Origin: Amycolatopsis balhimycina FH 1894
Lineage (GTDB): Bacteria > Actinomycetota > Actinomycetes > Mycobacteriales > Pseudonocardiaceae
DNA: 64,000 nucleotides
Reading direction: 5' to 3'
Assembly (NCBI RefSeq): GCF_000384295.1
Contig: NZ_KB913037.1
Location: forward strand, 7,503,533-7,567,532
The position numbers were made by a program, and so were the translations under genes. Each line of letters starts with the position of its first letter. The stretch's first letter is position 1. Positions 53,694 through 61,557 of this stretch are shown here, one piece after another. The notes under the pieces were generated by a model. The model was not told the DNA's origin, did no database searches, and saw nothing but the letters and a program-made list of their open reading frames with translations.

Positions 53694-55889
53694 CTAGCGG
53701 CTTGCGCCGACCAGTTCCCGGCCGTCGTCACCAGGGGCGTCGTCGAGCTGCTTCGTCAGCTTCTCGCCCTCGACGTCGACGTCCGGCAGGATGCGGTCGA
53801 GCCACTTCGGCAGCCACCACGCGCCGCGGCCGAGCAGGGACATCACCGCCGGGACCAGCGTCATGCGGACCACGAACGCGTCCACCAGCACGCCGAACGC
53901 CAGCGCGAAGCCGATCGACTGGATCAGCGACGACTCGGCGAGCACGAACCCGGCGAACACGCTGATCATGATCAGCGCCGCCGCGACGACGACCCGCGCC
54001 CCGTGCCGGAAGCCGGTGACCATCGCCTCCTGCGGCTCGGCGCCGTGCACGTGCTCCTCACGCATCCGCGTCACCAGGAACACCTGGTAGTCCATCGCCA
54101 GCCCGAACAGCACGCCGATCAGCAGGATCGGCAGCATGCTCATGATCGGCCCGGTCGACTCGACGCCCAGGAGATCCGTGAGCCAGCCCCACTGGAACAC
54201 CGCGACCACCGCGCCGAACGTCGCCGCGACCGAGCCGAGGAAACCGATCGTCGCCTTCAGCGGCACCACGACCGAGCGGAACACCAGCATCAGCAGCACG
54301 AACGCCAGCCCGACGATCAGCGCGAGGTACGGCAGCATCGCGTCCGACAGCTTCGCGGAGACGTCGATGTTCGCCGCGGTCTGTCCGGTGACGGCCAGCT
54401 TCGCGCTCGTCGTGTTCTCCAGCACACCCGACTCGGTGCGGATCGCCGCGACGAGGTCCTCGGTCTGGGTGCTGCTCGGCCCGCTCTTCGGAATCACCGT
54501 GAGCAACGCCGTGTCACCGGTCTGGTTGACGCGCGGCGGGGTGACGGCGGCGACGTCGGGCAGCTTCTGGATGTCGGCCGCGGCCTGGCCGAGCGCGGCC
54601 TGGCGGTTGGTGCTCGCGCCGATGTCGACGACGACCAGCAGCGGCCCGTTCGCGCCTTCGCCGAAGCTGCGGCTGACGATTTCGTACGCCTTGTGCTGCG
54701 TCGACTCCGGCGCGGCGGTGCTGTCGTTGGGCAGGCCCAGCTGCATGCCGAGCGCGGGCAGCGCGACGACGGTCAGGCCGGCCAGCGCGACGAGCAGCAC
54801 CGGGATCCGGTGGCGGGCGACGAACCGCGCCCAGCGCTCGCCGTGCGTCGGTTCGACCGGCTTGCGCCGCAGCCGGATGCGGTCGCCGGCGACCCGGGAC
54901 CCGGCGAAGCCGAGGATGGCGGGCAGCAGCGTCAGCGCGATGACCACGGCGATCGCGACGGTCACCGCCGCGGCGACGCCCATCTGGCCGAGGAACGGGA
55001 TGCCGATCACGGTGAGGCCGGCCAAGGCGATGATGACGGTCAGCCCGGCGAAGACCACGGCGGACCCGGCAGTGCCCGCCGCGCGTCCGGCGGCTTCTTC
55101 GGGATCGCGGCCGATGCCCAGCTCGTGGCGGTAGCGCGACACGATGAACAGCGCGTAGTCGATGCCGACGGCCAGGCCGATCATCAGCGCCAGGACCGGC
55201 GTGTTCGAGTTCAGCTCGAGGAATCCGGAGGCGAGGAAGATGCCCGCCATCCCGGTGCCGACGCCGATCAGGGCGGTGAGCAGCGGAATCCCGGCCGCGA
55301 GCAGTGAGCCGAACGTGATGACCAGCACGACGGCGGCGACCGCGACACCCAGGCCCTCGGTGGCGCCGGTCGCGGGCGCGCCCTGCACGGCGTCGCCGCC
55401 GAACTCGACGTTGAACCCGGCGGCGCGGCCGGCGTTCGCGGTGTCCAGCAGCGCCTGGCGGTCTCCGTCCGTGAGCTCGTACGCCTTCGCTCCGTAACTG
55501 ACCTGGGCGAGCGCGACACGCTGATCGGGTGAGATCGACCGCGCCTGGAACGGGTCGACCACGGCCGAGACCTTCGGCGCCGTCTTCAGCTGCGCGACCA
55601 GGGCCTCGACGGCGGCCTTGCCCTTGGCGTCGGTCACGGTGGTCCCGGCCGGGGCCTCGATCGCCACGCGTGCGGTGGCCCCACCGGCGTTGGCCTGCGG
55701 AAACTTCTCGGTGAGCAGGTCGATCGCCCGCTGTGACTCGGTGCCGGGGATCGTCACCGAGTTCGACAGCTGGCCCGACAGCGTCAGCGCGCCCAGCCCG
55801 AGCGCCACCAGGACGGCCGCCCAGACGGCCGCGACCAGCGCTCTCCGCCGGAAGGAAAACCGGCCGAGCCGGTACAGGAAGGTCGCCAC
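53694..55889 (-). CDS. MMPL/RND-family exporter
   Basis: 731 aa from ATG (complement) at 55889. Two six-segment halves, each opening with one membrane helix and a ~130-residue extracytoplasmic domain. First-half helices include LGVAVAAVVLVITFGSLLAA and PVLALMIGLAVGIDYALFIVSRYRHEL. Second-half helices include LPYLALIVGLAFVLLMLVFR and ILLIGVLFGLAMDYQVFLVTRMREEHV. The proton-relay GxxxDY motifs are seen as VGIDYALF and LAMDYQVF. It probably exports a lipid, antibiotic or siderophore-like compound. It is divergent from a TetR regulator across five shared operators. Confidence 0.94.
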   Translation of the reverse strand: MATFLYRLGRFSFRRRALVAAVWAAVLVALGLGALTLSGQLSNSVTIPGTESQRAIDLLTEKFPQANAGGATARVAIEAPAGTTVTDAKGKAAVEALVAQLKTAPKVSAVVDPFQARSISPDQRVALAQVSYGAKAYELTDGDRQALLDTANAGRAAGFNVEFGGDAVQGAPATGATEGLGVAVAAVVLVITFGSLLAAGIPLLTALIGVGTGMAGIFLASGFLELNSNTPVLALMIGLAVGIDYALFIVSRYRHELGIGRDPEEAAGRAAGTAGSAVVFAGLTVIIALAGLTVIGIPFLGQMGVAAAVTVAIAVVIALTLLPAILGFAGSRVAGDRIRLRRKPVEPTHGERWARFVARHRIPVLLVALAGLTVVALPALGMQLGLPNDSTAAPESTQHKAYEIVSRSFGEGANGPLLVVVDIGASTNRQAALGQAAADIQKLPDVAAVTPPRVNQTGDTALLTVIPKSGPSSTQTEDLVAAIRTESGVLENTTSAKLAVTGQTAANIDVSAKLSDAMLPYLALIVGLAFVLLMLVFRSVVVPLKATIGFLGSVAATFGAVVAVFQWGWLTDLLGVESTGPIMSMLPILLIGVLFGLAMDYQVFLVTRMREEHVHGAEPQEAMVTGFRHGARVVVAAALIMISVFAGFVLAESSLIQSIGFALAFGVLVDAFVVRMTLVPAVMSLLGRGAWWLPKWLDRILPDVDVEGEKLTKQLDDAPGDDGRELVGASR

Positions 55890-55946
55890 GAGTCAGCTCC
55901 GTTTCGCCCGAACGGGGTCCATGCACTCCGTCAAGTGAGCTCCACG

Positions 55947-56056
55947 CTAGCCGATCGACAAGGGAACTCCAAGCCGATCGGCAAGTATGTGACTTGCCGA
56001 ACAGCAAGGTCGCCCCCTTGTCGTTCGGCAAGTAACTCGGTTTGCCGATCGACAAG
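55947..56056. promoter_or_regulatory. Five phased 16-bp operators between mmpL and tetR
   Basis: Sixteen-base palindromic sites related to CTTGCCGATCGGCAAG begin at 55947, 55970, 55993, 56017 and 56041. Spacing is 23, 23, 24 and 24 bases, a little over two helical turns. The best copies are CTTGCCGAACAGCAAG (55993) and CTTGTCGTTCGGCAAG (56017). They fill the gap between the two divergent start codons, the expected binding place for the adjacent TetR protein. Confidence 0.85.
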
Positions 56057-56094
56057 CCGTGACGTAGGCTCCGACGGCTCAATGAGGAGGAAGA

Positions 56095-56682
56095 ATGACC
56101 GCCGGCCCGGCCGAGGACACCCGGACCCGACTGCTGCGGACCGCGCTGCGCCTGTTCACCGAACACGGGGTCGAGGGCACTTCGCTGCAGATGATCGCCG
56201 ACGCGCTGGGGATCACCAAGGCCGCCGTCTACTACCACTTCAAGACGAAGGCGGAGATCACCGAGGCGGTGGCCGAGCCGGGCATCCGTGATCTGGACGA
56301 GCTGGTGCGCCGGGCGGCGGCGCAGAGGCGGCGCGGCGCGCAGGTGGACCTGCTGCTCGAAGGGTTCGTCGACCTGGTGATCCGGCACCGCGCGCTGGTG
56401 GCGCTGTTTTCGAGCGACCCGGGCATCGCCCGCGCGATCGAGAAGTCCGCGCACGGCGGCACGGAGGACTTCGGCCGCGTACTGCTCGGCATCCTTTCCG
56501 GCCCCGACCCGGACACGACGGCCCGCGTCAACGCGCTGGTGGCCGTGACCGGCATCGCGATGGCCGGCGGCTCCCCGGACCTGGCCGCCCTCGGCGACGA
56601 CGAACTCCGCGCGGAACTCCTCGACGTCGGCCGCCGCCTCCTCGGCCGCCCCCGCCGCCGAACCCCCGTGTCGGCCTTCTGA
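56095..56682 (+). CDS. TetR-family transcriptional repressor
   Basis: 195 aa, ATG at 56095 with GAGGAGG upstream. The N-terminal HTH is TRTRLLRTALRLFTEHGVEG, TSLQMIADALGITKAAVYYH, FKTKAEITEAV, a textbook TetR DNA-binding domain. The C-terminal ligand domain is variable and helical (RRGAQVDLLLEGFVDLVIRH). It should bind the five palindromes upstream, repressing itself and the divergent MMPL exporter. The inducer may be an exporter substrate. Confidence 0.93.
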   Translation: MTAGPAEDTRTRLLRTALRLFTEHGVEGTSLQMIADALGITKAAVYYHFKTKAEITEAVAEPGIRDLDELVRRAAAQRRRGAQVDLLLEGFVDLVIRHRALVALFSSDPGIARAIEKSAHGGTEDFGRVLLGILSGPDPDTTARVNALVAVTGIAMAGGSPDLAALGDDELRAELLDVGRRLLGRPRRRTPVSAF

Positions 56683-56689
56683 TCACGAG

Positions 56690-56810
56690 TGATGCCTCCC
56701 CAATCACACGTGATTCCCCTTTGATCACGAGACCGGCGTGATTGTGCCCGGATCTCGCGTGACGGGACCCGGATCTCGCGTGATTGGGGGCGGATCTCGT
56801 GTGAAGGGGG
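56690..56810. repeat. Palindromic repeat cluster, family B copy 3
   Basis: Units such as ATCACGAGTGAT, ATCACACGTGAT, ATCACGAGA, and inverted GATCTCGCGTGA (three times between 56741 and 56802) recur. It occupies the gap between convergent tetR and soxR ends. Related clusters are at 17553-17760 and 49468-49570. The remaining bases to 56896 show nothing recognisable. Confidence 0.75.
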
Positions 56811-56896
56811 AGAGGTAGGTCGGGGGGACTGTTGCTGTCAGTCAGACTTCGTTCGCGCTCACCTGGAACGTGTGACCTCCCGCCGCGGGCAACCGG

Positions 56897-57358
56897 TTAA
56901 ATGCCGCCTTCGACCGCGGGACGCAGTTTGCTCGCTCCCGGCCCGAAGCGGGCCAGCTCGTCGTCGTTGTTGTAGAGCGCGCAGCTGCGCAGGGAAAGGC
57001 ATCCGCAGCCGACGCAGCCGGTGAGCCGGTCCCGGAGGCGTTGCAGGGCGTCGATCCGCGCGTCGAGCTCGTGCTGCCAGTCTCGGGACAGGCGTGCCCA
57101 GTCGGCTTTCGTCGGGGCGTGGTCCACCGGCAGCGTCTCCAGCGCCGAGCTGATGTCTTCGAGCGAAAGGCCGACGCGTTGCGCGGCGCGGATGAACGCG
57201 ATCCGGCGCAGCACCGAGCGGGAATAGCGGCGCTGGTTGCCCGCCGACCGCTCCGAACCGATCAGCCCCTTCTCCTCGTAGAACCGCAGTGCCGTGTGCG
57301 GAACCCCGCTGCGTTCCGCCACCTGTCCGATGCTGAGATGGTCAGCGAGCCTGGTCAC
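56897..57358 (-). CDS. soxR: Redox-sensing regulator SoxR (MerR family)
   Basis: 153 aa from GTG at 57358. MerR-type winged HTH at the N-terminus (LSIGQVAERSGVPHTALRFY, EEKGLIGSERSAGNQRRYSR), dimerisation helix in the middle, and the [2Fe-2S] motif CX2CXCX5C as Cys115, Cys118, Cys120 and Cys126 (GCVGCGCLSLRSC). SoxR activates genes when its cluster is oxidised by redox-cycling compounds. It is divergent, 52 bases away, from the transketolase genes, with a candidate SoxR box between them. Confidence 0.95.
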   Translation of the reverse strand: MTRLADHLSIGQVAERSGVPHTALRFYEEKGLIGSERSAGNQRRYSRSVLRRIAFIRAAQRVGLSLEDISSALETLPVDHAPTKADWARLSRDWQHELDARIDALQRLRDRLTGCVGCGCLSLRSCALYNNDDELARFGPGASKLRPAVEGGI

Positions 57359-57371
57359 CAGGTCAGACTAT

Positions 57372-57395
57372 CCTTGACTTCGAGTTTGGTCGAGG
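57372..57395. promoter_or_regulatory. Candidate SoxR box
   Basis: CCTTGAC (57372-57378) and GTCGAGG (57389-57395) form an imperfect inverted repeat (6 of 7 positions) with 10 bases between, close to the known SoxR-site form CCTCAA(N6)TTGAGG. It is centred in the 52-bp gap between soxR and the transketolase start. TTGACT inside the left arm may be the -35 element of the transketolase promoter. Confidence 0.55.
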
Positions 57396-57410
57396 TTGCA
57401 TGGTCGTGTC

Positions 57411-58103
57411 ATGACCACTGTGATCGAACCCGGCTACGCGGACCTGCCGCGGCTGATTTCGCTGATGACCGGCGACGAAAAGCACAGCGCCGCCGCGGAG
57501 TCCACTTTGGACGTTCTGTGGGTGCTCTACGACCGGGTGCTCGACATCACGCCGGACAACTTCCGCGAAGCCGGCCGTGACCGCTTCCTGCTGTCCAAAG
57601 GGCATGGCCCGATGGCGTACTACGCCGTGCTCACCGTGAAGGGGTTCATCTCCGAAGCCGAGCTGCCGACCTGGTCCGACCCGGTGTCGCGGCTCGGTTA
57701 TCACCCCGACCGGCGGCGGATCCCCGGTGTCGAGATCTCCAGCGGCTCCCTCGGCCACGGCCTCCCGATCGCGCTCGGCACCGCGTTCGGCCTGCGGGCC
57801 CGCGGCCTGACGGACGCCAAGGTCGTGACGCTCGTCGGCGACGCCGAGCTGGACGAAGGCTCGAACCACGAAGCGATCGTCGTCGCGGCGCGGGCCGGCC
57901 TCGAAAACCTGACCACGGTGGTGGTCGACAACCAGTCGTCGACGCGCGGCTGGCCGGGCGGGATCGCCCGCCGCTTCGCCGTCGAAGGCTGGGAGACGCG
58001 CACGGTGTCCGGCCGCGATCACGGCGAGCTGTACGACGCCTTCACCACCGCCCACCCCGGCCGGCCGCTGGCCGTGGTCGCCGTCGTCGAACCGAAGGGC
58101 TGA
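57411..58103 (+). CDS. Transketolase N-terminal subunit
   Basis: 230 aa from ATG at 57411. It is the thiamine-diphosphate-binding half of a two-gene transketolase. Seen: FLLSKGHGPMAYYAVL, SSGSLGHGLPIALGTAFGLR and the TPP/Mg motif VTLVGDAELDEGSNHEAIVV ending in VVVDNQSS. The length suits the split type rather than the ~700-aa full enzyme. The partner subunit starts 4 bases after its stop. It sits directly beside a soxR gene, suggesting oxidative-stress control of pentose-phosphate flux, or a specialised branch of metabolism. Confidence 0.92.
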   Translation: MTTVIEPGYADLPRLISLMTGDEKHSAAAESTLDVLWVLYDRVLDITPDNFREAGRDRFLLSKGHGPMAYYAVLTVKGFISEAELPTWSDPVSRLGYHPDRRRIPGVEISSGSLGHGLPIALGTAFGLRARGLTDAKVVTLVGDAELDEGSNHEAIVVAARAGLENLTTVVVDNQSSTRGWPGGIARRFAVEGWETRTVSGRDHGELYDAFTTAHPGRPLAVVAVVEPKG

Positions 58104-58107
58104 AACC

Positions 58108-59001
58108 GTGCTGCCGATGCGGGAAACGTTCCTCGCCACCACCGAAGAGATCATCGACGCCGACCCGGACGTCGCCGTCGTGCTGGCCGACATCTCGGCC
58201 GCGCAGCTGGCCGGGGTCGCGCGGCGGCACCCGGACCGCGTGCTCAACGTCGGGATCCGCGAGCAGCTGCTGGTCAGCACGGGCGCCGGGCTGGCGCTCG
58301 CGGGCCTGCGGCCGATCGTGCACACGTTCCCGTCGTTCCTGGTCGAGCGTGCCTTCGAGCAGATCAAGCTCGACTTTTCGCACCAGGAGGTGGGCGGCGT
58401 CCTGGTGTCGTGGGGCGCGTCGTACGACATGTCGACGGCGGGCCGCACGCACCAGTCCCCGGGCGACGTCGCCCTGATCGATTCGCTGCCGGGCTGGACG
58501 GTGCACGCGCCGGGTCACCCGGACGAGGCGCGGCGGCTGCTGCTGGAGTCGATCCCCGGTGACGGGCGGGTTTACCTGCGCCTTTCCGCGCAGGAGAACG
58601 CTTCCCCGCACCTGGGGGTCGGCTTCACGCGCCTGCGGCAGGGTTCGCGCGGAGTCGTGGTGGCCGTCGGCCCGGTACTGGACCGGGTGCTGCGGGCGAC
58701 GGCGGGCCTGGACGTCACGGTGCTGTACGCGTCGACGATCCGCCCGTTCGACGCGGCGGGCCTGCGGTCGGCGGTGCTTTCCGCGTCCGCCTCGGTCGTG
58801 CTCGTGGAGCCGTACCTGGCCGGGACGTCGGCCCACTGGGTCGGCGAGACCCTTTCGGACGTGCCCCACCGGCTGAAGTCGCTGGGAGTGCGGCGCGACA
58901 CCGAGGTCCGGACCTACGGCGAAATCGCGGACCACGACCTGGCGCACGGGCTGGACGCGGGGTCGCTGGGGTTGTCGATCAGGGAGTTTTTGGGGGAGTA
59001 G
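58108..59001 (+). CDS. Transketolase C-terminal subunit
   Basis: 297 aa from GTG at 58108. It is the pyrimidine-binding and C-terminal half: VVLADISAAQLAGVARRHPD, RVLNVGIREQLLVSTGAGLA (with the catalytic Glu of GIRE) and FPSFLVERAFEQIKLDFSHQ, then GRTHQSPGDVALIDSLPGWT, and a transketolase C-terminal domain (TVLYASTIRPFDAAGLRSAV). Together with the preceding subunit it forms one active alpha2beta2-like enzyme. Its end overlaps the convergent membrane-protein gene by 23 bases. Confidence 0.92.
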   Translation: MLPMRETFLATTEEIIDADPDVAVVLADISAAQLAGVARRHPDRVLNVGIREQLLVSTGAGLALAGLRPIVHTFPSFLVERAFEQIKLDFSHQEVGGVLVSWGASYDMSTAGRTHQSPGDVALIDSLPGWTVHAPGHPDEARRLLLESIPGDGRVYLRLSAQENASPHLGVGFTRLRQGSRGVVVAVGPVLDRVLRATAGLDVTVLYASTIRPFDAAGLRSAVLSASASVVLVEPYLAGTSAHWVGETLSDVPHRLKSLGVRRDTEVRTYGEIADHDLAHGLDAGSLGLSIREFLGE

Positions 59002-60115
59002 GAGTGGCGTCGCCGGTGCTGGGGGTATCGGCGGCCGGGTGCCGATAACGCAGGTTCACCTCGTCGTTGCCGGAGAGCAGGCTCATCAGCTTGACGTTGT
59101 TCTTGCGCTCCTCATCGGTGTCCCGGGGAAGCTTCAGGTGAAGGTTTTCGTAGAGCCTGAAGCGGTTGAGGTCCAGAAGGGTTTGGATCATGCCCGTGTA
59201 CTCGCGCGCGGCAGCTACCGAGGCGCGGTAGGACAGGTACGCGAGGAGGTACGGGGCCAGGGCGACGAGCAGCCACCAGCCATCGGTGGCGAGGAAGAGC
59301 AGGCTTTCCGCCGTGGCGGCCAGTGCGGTCGCGCAGAGCCGCACGGCTGTGTCCATTTGCTGACGGGTGTCCTGCAAATAGTTCAAGTGCAGTTCGGGGG
59401 ACACGAGAGCGAGGTGGGGTGTCGTTCTGATGGCCTTGAGCCCGTAATGGTCGCCGATTGTGTCCTCCGCCTGGCGCAGGACATTGCCGAACCTGGTCGG
59501 CATCACCCTGGCTGCGCTCGGGTAGTCGCCGAGCGCGGCCGGGATCGACGCGGCTGCTGCGTGCAACCCGCTGACCGGGTGGGCGTCATCGTCCAAAAGG
59601 CGTGTTGTGAGACTGAACTTTCGCTGTCGCTCGTCCCAGTCGTCGGGGTCTTCCGCCTGCGGGGAGCCGTTGGACAGCTTGGCGTAGTACTCCTCGCGCA
59701 AGAGTTTCAGAAGGTAGTCGTCCCGCCGGTTCTCGAGTTTGTTCCGGAGTTCGTAAAGGCCCGCGCGACGCTTCCGGTGACGGGTGATCCGCATGCGCAG
59801 GAGCTGCCGGGAAAGCGGAGAGCTGCCCCAGTAGCCCTCCATCAGCCTCGTCAGGCCGACCTGCAGCGGATGCAGGAAGAGTGCGAAAACGATTGCCGTC
59901 AGAAGCAGCCAAGCGGCGCCACTCAGGTTCAGCCCGCCGATGCCCTGCACCATCTTGCGAAGGTCCGGTACACCGGATCCCCAGCTTCCGCTGGTGACCA
60001 GCGCGGTCGTCCACATGGTCAGGAAGAAGGAGGGAACCAGGCTGACGACACTGAAGTACTGCCCGATCTGGGCGCCGAGGCCGGCGAGGGCATCAGGAAT
60101 CGACGGTCCGGGCAC
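58979..60115 (-). CDS. Uncharacterised membrane protein
   Basis: 378 aa from GTG at 60115. Membrane segments: one near residues 20-45 (YFSVVSLVPSFFLTMWTTAL), one near 65-90 (LSGAAWLLLTAIVFALFLHP), and a pair after ~245 (LCATALAATAESLLFLATDG, WWLLVALAPYLLAYLSYRAS). A long charged cytoplasmic loop between them holds RMRITRHRKRRAGLYELRNK and ends near the Asp/Glu-rich DPDDWDERQRKF. The tail is Pro/Thr rich. No family is recognised. It follows a secreted zinc-ribbon gene on the same strand with a 3-base gap. Confidence 0.7.
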   Translation of the reverse strand: MPGPSIPDALAGLGAQIGQYFSVVSLVPSFFLTMWTTALVTSGSWGSGVPDLRKMVQGIGGLNLSGAAWLLLTAIVFALFLHPLQVGLTRLMEGYWGSSPLSRQLLRMRITRHRKRRAGLYELRNKLENRRDDYLLKLLREEYYAKLSNGSPQAEDPDDWDERQRKFSLTTRLLDDDAHPVSGLHAAAASIPAALGDYPSAARVMPTRFGNVLRQAEDTIGDHYGLKAIRTTPHLALVSPELHLNYLQDTRQQMDTAVRLCATALAATAESLLFLATDGWWLLVALAPYLLAYLSYRASVAAAREYTGMIQTLLDLNRFRLYENLHLKLPRDTDEERKNNVKLMSLLSGNDEVNLRYRHPAADTPSTGDATPTPPKTP

Positions 60116-60118
60116 GAG

Positions 60119-60316
60119 CTATTTCCAGCGACCGATGATCTTCTTGCATACCGGGCAGAACGCCCACCGGCCCTCCTTGCGGAGCACACCCGTCCCGCAC
60201 TGCGGGCATATCTTGCTTCCGGGACCCTCGTCTTCACCGGGAGGCCCGAGAGGAGGGAACTTGTCGGCGGCTGCGGCCAGGAGAGCCAGGACGAGGACGA
60301 GTCGAAGTCTTCGCAT
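60119..60316 (-). CDS. Small zinc-ribbon protein with signal-like N-terminus
   Basis: 65 aa from ATG at 60316. MRRLRLVLVLALLAAAADKF is a signal- or anchor-like N-terminus. Then a Pro/Gly/Glu linker and CPQCGTGVLRKEGRWAFCPVC, a two-CxxC zinc ribbon, then a basic end. It is upstream of and probably co-transcribed with the 378-aa membrane protein. Function unknown. Confidence 0.68.
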   Translation of the reverse strand: MRRLRLVLVLALLAAAADKFPPLGPPGEDEGPGSKICPQCGTGVLRKEGRWAFCPVCKKIIGRWK

Positions 60317-60347
60317 CCAGCCTCACCCCGCCCTCCAGGATTCGACC

Positions 60348-60998
60348 ATGTTAGGCCAGCATTCAGGCTCAGTCGACAAGCCGGGGAGAGGTGGCGAGGT
60401 GGGGGTTTCGCCCTGGGCGGTGCCCGCCGTGGGGATCGCTGTGGTCGCCGTGGCCGGGGTGTTCGGCGCCGGGTGGGCCTGGCTGGCCCTCGGGGTGCTC
60501 CTCGCCTGCGGTGCGGGCTGGCTCGGCTGGGTCGTGCTTCGGGAGCCGCGGGCCGATAGCGTGGCCGGCATGGGGTTCACGATCAGGCCGCTCACGTTGG
60601 CGGTCATCCGGCGCGGCGACTCACTACTCGTCTTCGAAGGGCGCGACGAAGTCAAGGACGAGACCTACTACCGGCCGCTCGGGGGTGGGGTCGAGTTCGG
60701 CGAGAGCAGCAAGGACGCGCTCAAGCGCGAGTTCGGCGAAGAACTCGGCGCCGAGATCGAAGTCGGCGAACGGCTCGGCGTGCTCGAGAACGTCTTCACC
60801 TGGCGGGGTACTGCTGGGCACGAGATCGCCTTTCTCTACGAAGCCGTCTTCGTGGACCCGAGCTTCTACGAGCGCGACGAAATGAAGATCATCGACGAGC
60901 CCGCCACCGCGTGCTGGGTCGACCTCGCCGGCTTCCGCGACGGCAGCAAGATCCTCTACCCCGAAGGGCTCATGGGACTCCTCTCACCGGATCAGTGA
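60348..60998 (+). CDS. Nudix hydrolase with N-terminal membrane hairpin
   Basis: 216 aa if ATG at 60348 is used; a 142-aa form starts at ATG 60570. The Nudix box is GGGVEFGESSKDALKREFGE followed by ELGAEI (GX5EX7REUXEEXGU, complete). The longer start adds two hydrophobic stretches (SPWAVPAVGIAVVAVAGVFG and AWLALGVLLACGAGWLGWVV) that read like real membrane segments. Only the longer start has even a weak ribosome-binding site (AGGA). The enzyme should hydrolyse a nucleoside diphosphate-linked compound. It overlaps the convergent NIPSNAP gene by 15 bases. Confidence 0.8.
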   Translation: MLGQHSGSVDKPGRGGEVGVSPWAVPAVGIAVVAVAGVFGAGWAWLALGVLLACGAGWLGWVVLREPRADSVAGMGFTIRPLTLAVIRRGDSLLVFEGRDEVKDETYYRPLGGGVEFGESSKDALKREFGEELGAEIEVGERLGVLENVFTWRGTAGHEIAFLYEAVFVDPSFYERDEMKIIDEPATACWVDLAGFRDGSKILYPEGLMGLLSPDQ

Positions 60999-61520
60999 CC
61001 GCGCGGTCGGCGCCAGCTCCAACCCGCCCGGCTCACGGCTGAACCACACCGAGAACGGGCCGTCCGTCCGGACCGGCAGCTGCGGGAAGTTGTTCGGAGA
61101 TGGCTCGGTCTCGAACGCCGCGAACGCCGACTCCGGCGGGGGCGACAGAGAAGAAACCGTCACGTACACGCCCGCGCCTGGAGGTGGCGAAGCGAGCCCG
61201 CTCCGGACCGGGCGCAGCAGCAGGACGTTGTCCGAGCCGATCATCGTCGCGTTCGCCGTGTCCCGGAAACGGCGCCACACCGGGCCGGAGTAGAACTCCT
61301 CCAGGGCCGCCTTGCGTTCCGCGAGGGACCGGAAACCCCTCAGCCAGACGAACTCGTCCGGCGCCGCCCGGGACCGGAACAGCCCGAACAGGTGCGCGCC
61401 CGCCGCCTCCTGCGGCTCGACGAACTCGCGCTCGAACAGCTCGATCAGCTCGTCGCGCCGGCCCGGGTGCAGTGTGTAGCGCCGCAGCTCCACCACGGTT
61501 TCGAAATCGGTGAACGTCAT
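60984..61520 (-). CDS. NIPSNAP-family protein
   Basis: 178 aa. The first ~105 residues are a NIPSNAP/dimeric alpha-beta barrel: VVELRRYTLHPGRRDELIEL, FEREFVEPQEAAGAHLFGLF, EFVWLRGFRSLAERKAALEE and FYSGPVWRRFRDTANATMIG. The remaining part is strand-rich and Pro/Ser containing. NIPSNAP proteins are small ferredoxin-like-fold dimers of uncertain role. Gap to the acyl-CoA dehydrogenase gene upstream is 37 bases on the same strand, so they may share a transcript. Confidence 0.87.
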   Translation of the reverse strand: MTFTDFETVVELRRYTLHPGRRDELIELFEREFVEPQEAAGAHLFGLFRSRAAPDEFVWLRGFRSLAERKAALEEFYSGPVWRRFRDTANATMIGSDNVLLLRPVRSGLASPPPGAGVYVTVSSLSPPPESAFAAFETEPSPNNFPQLPVRTDGPFSVWFSREPGGLELAPTARSLIR

Positions 61521-61557
61521 GGGAGCGGAAGCTACCGGCCACCACCGACAAAAACGA

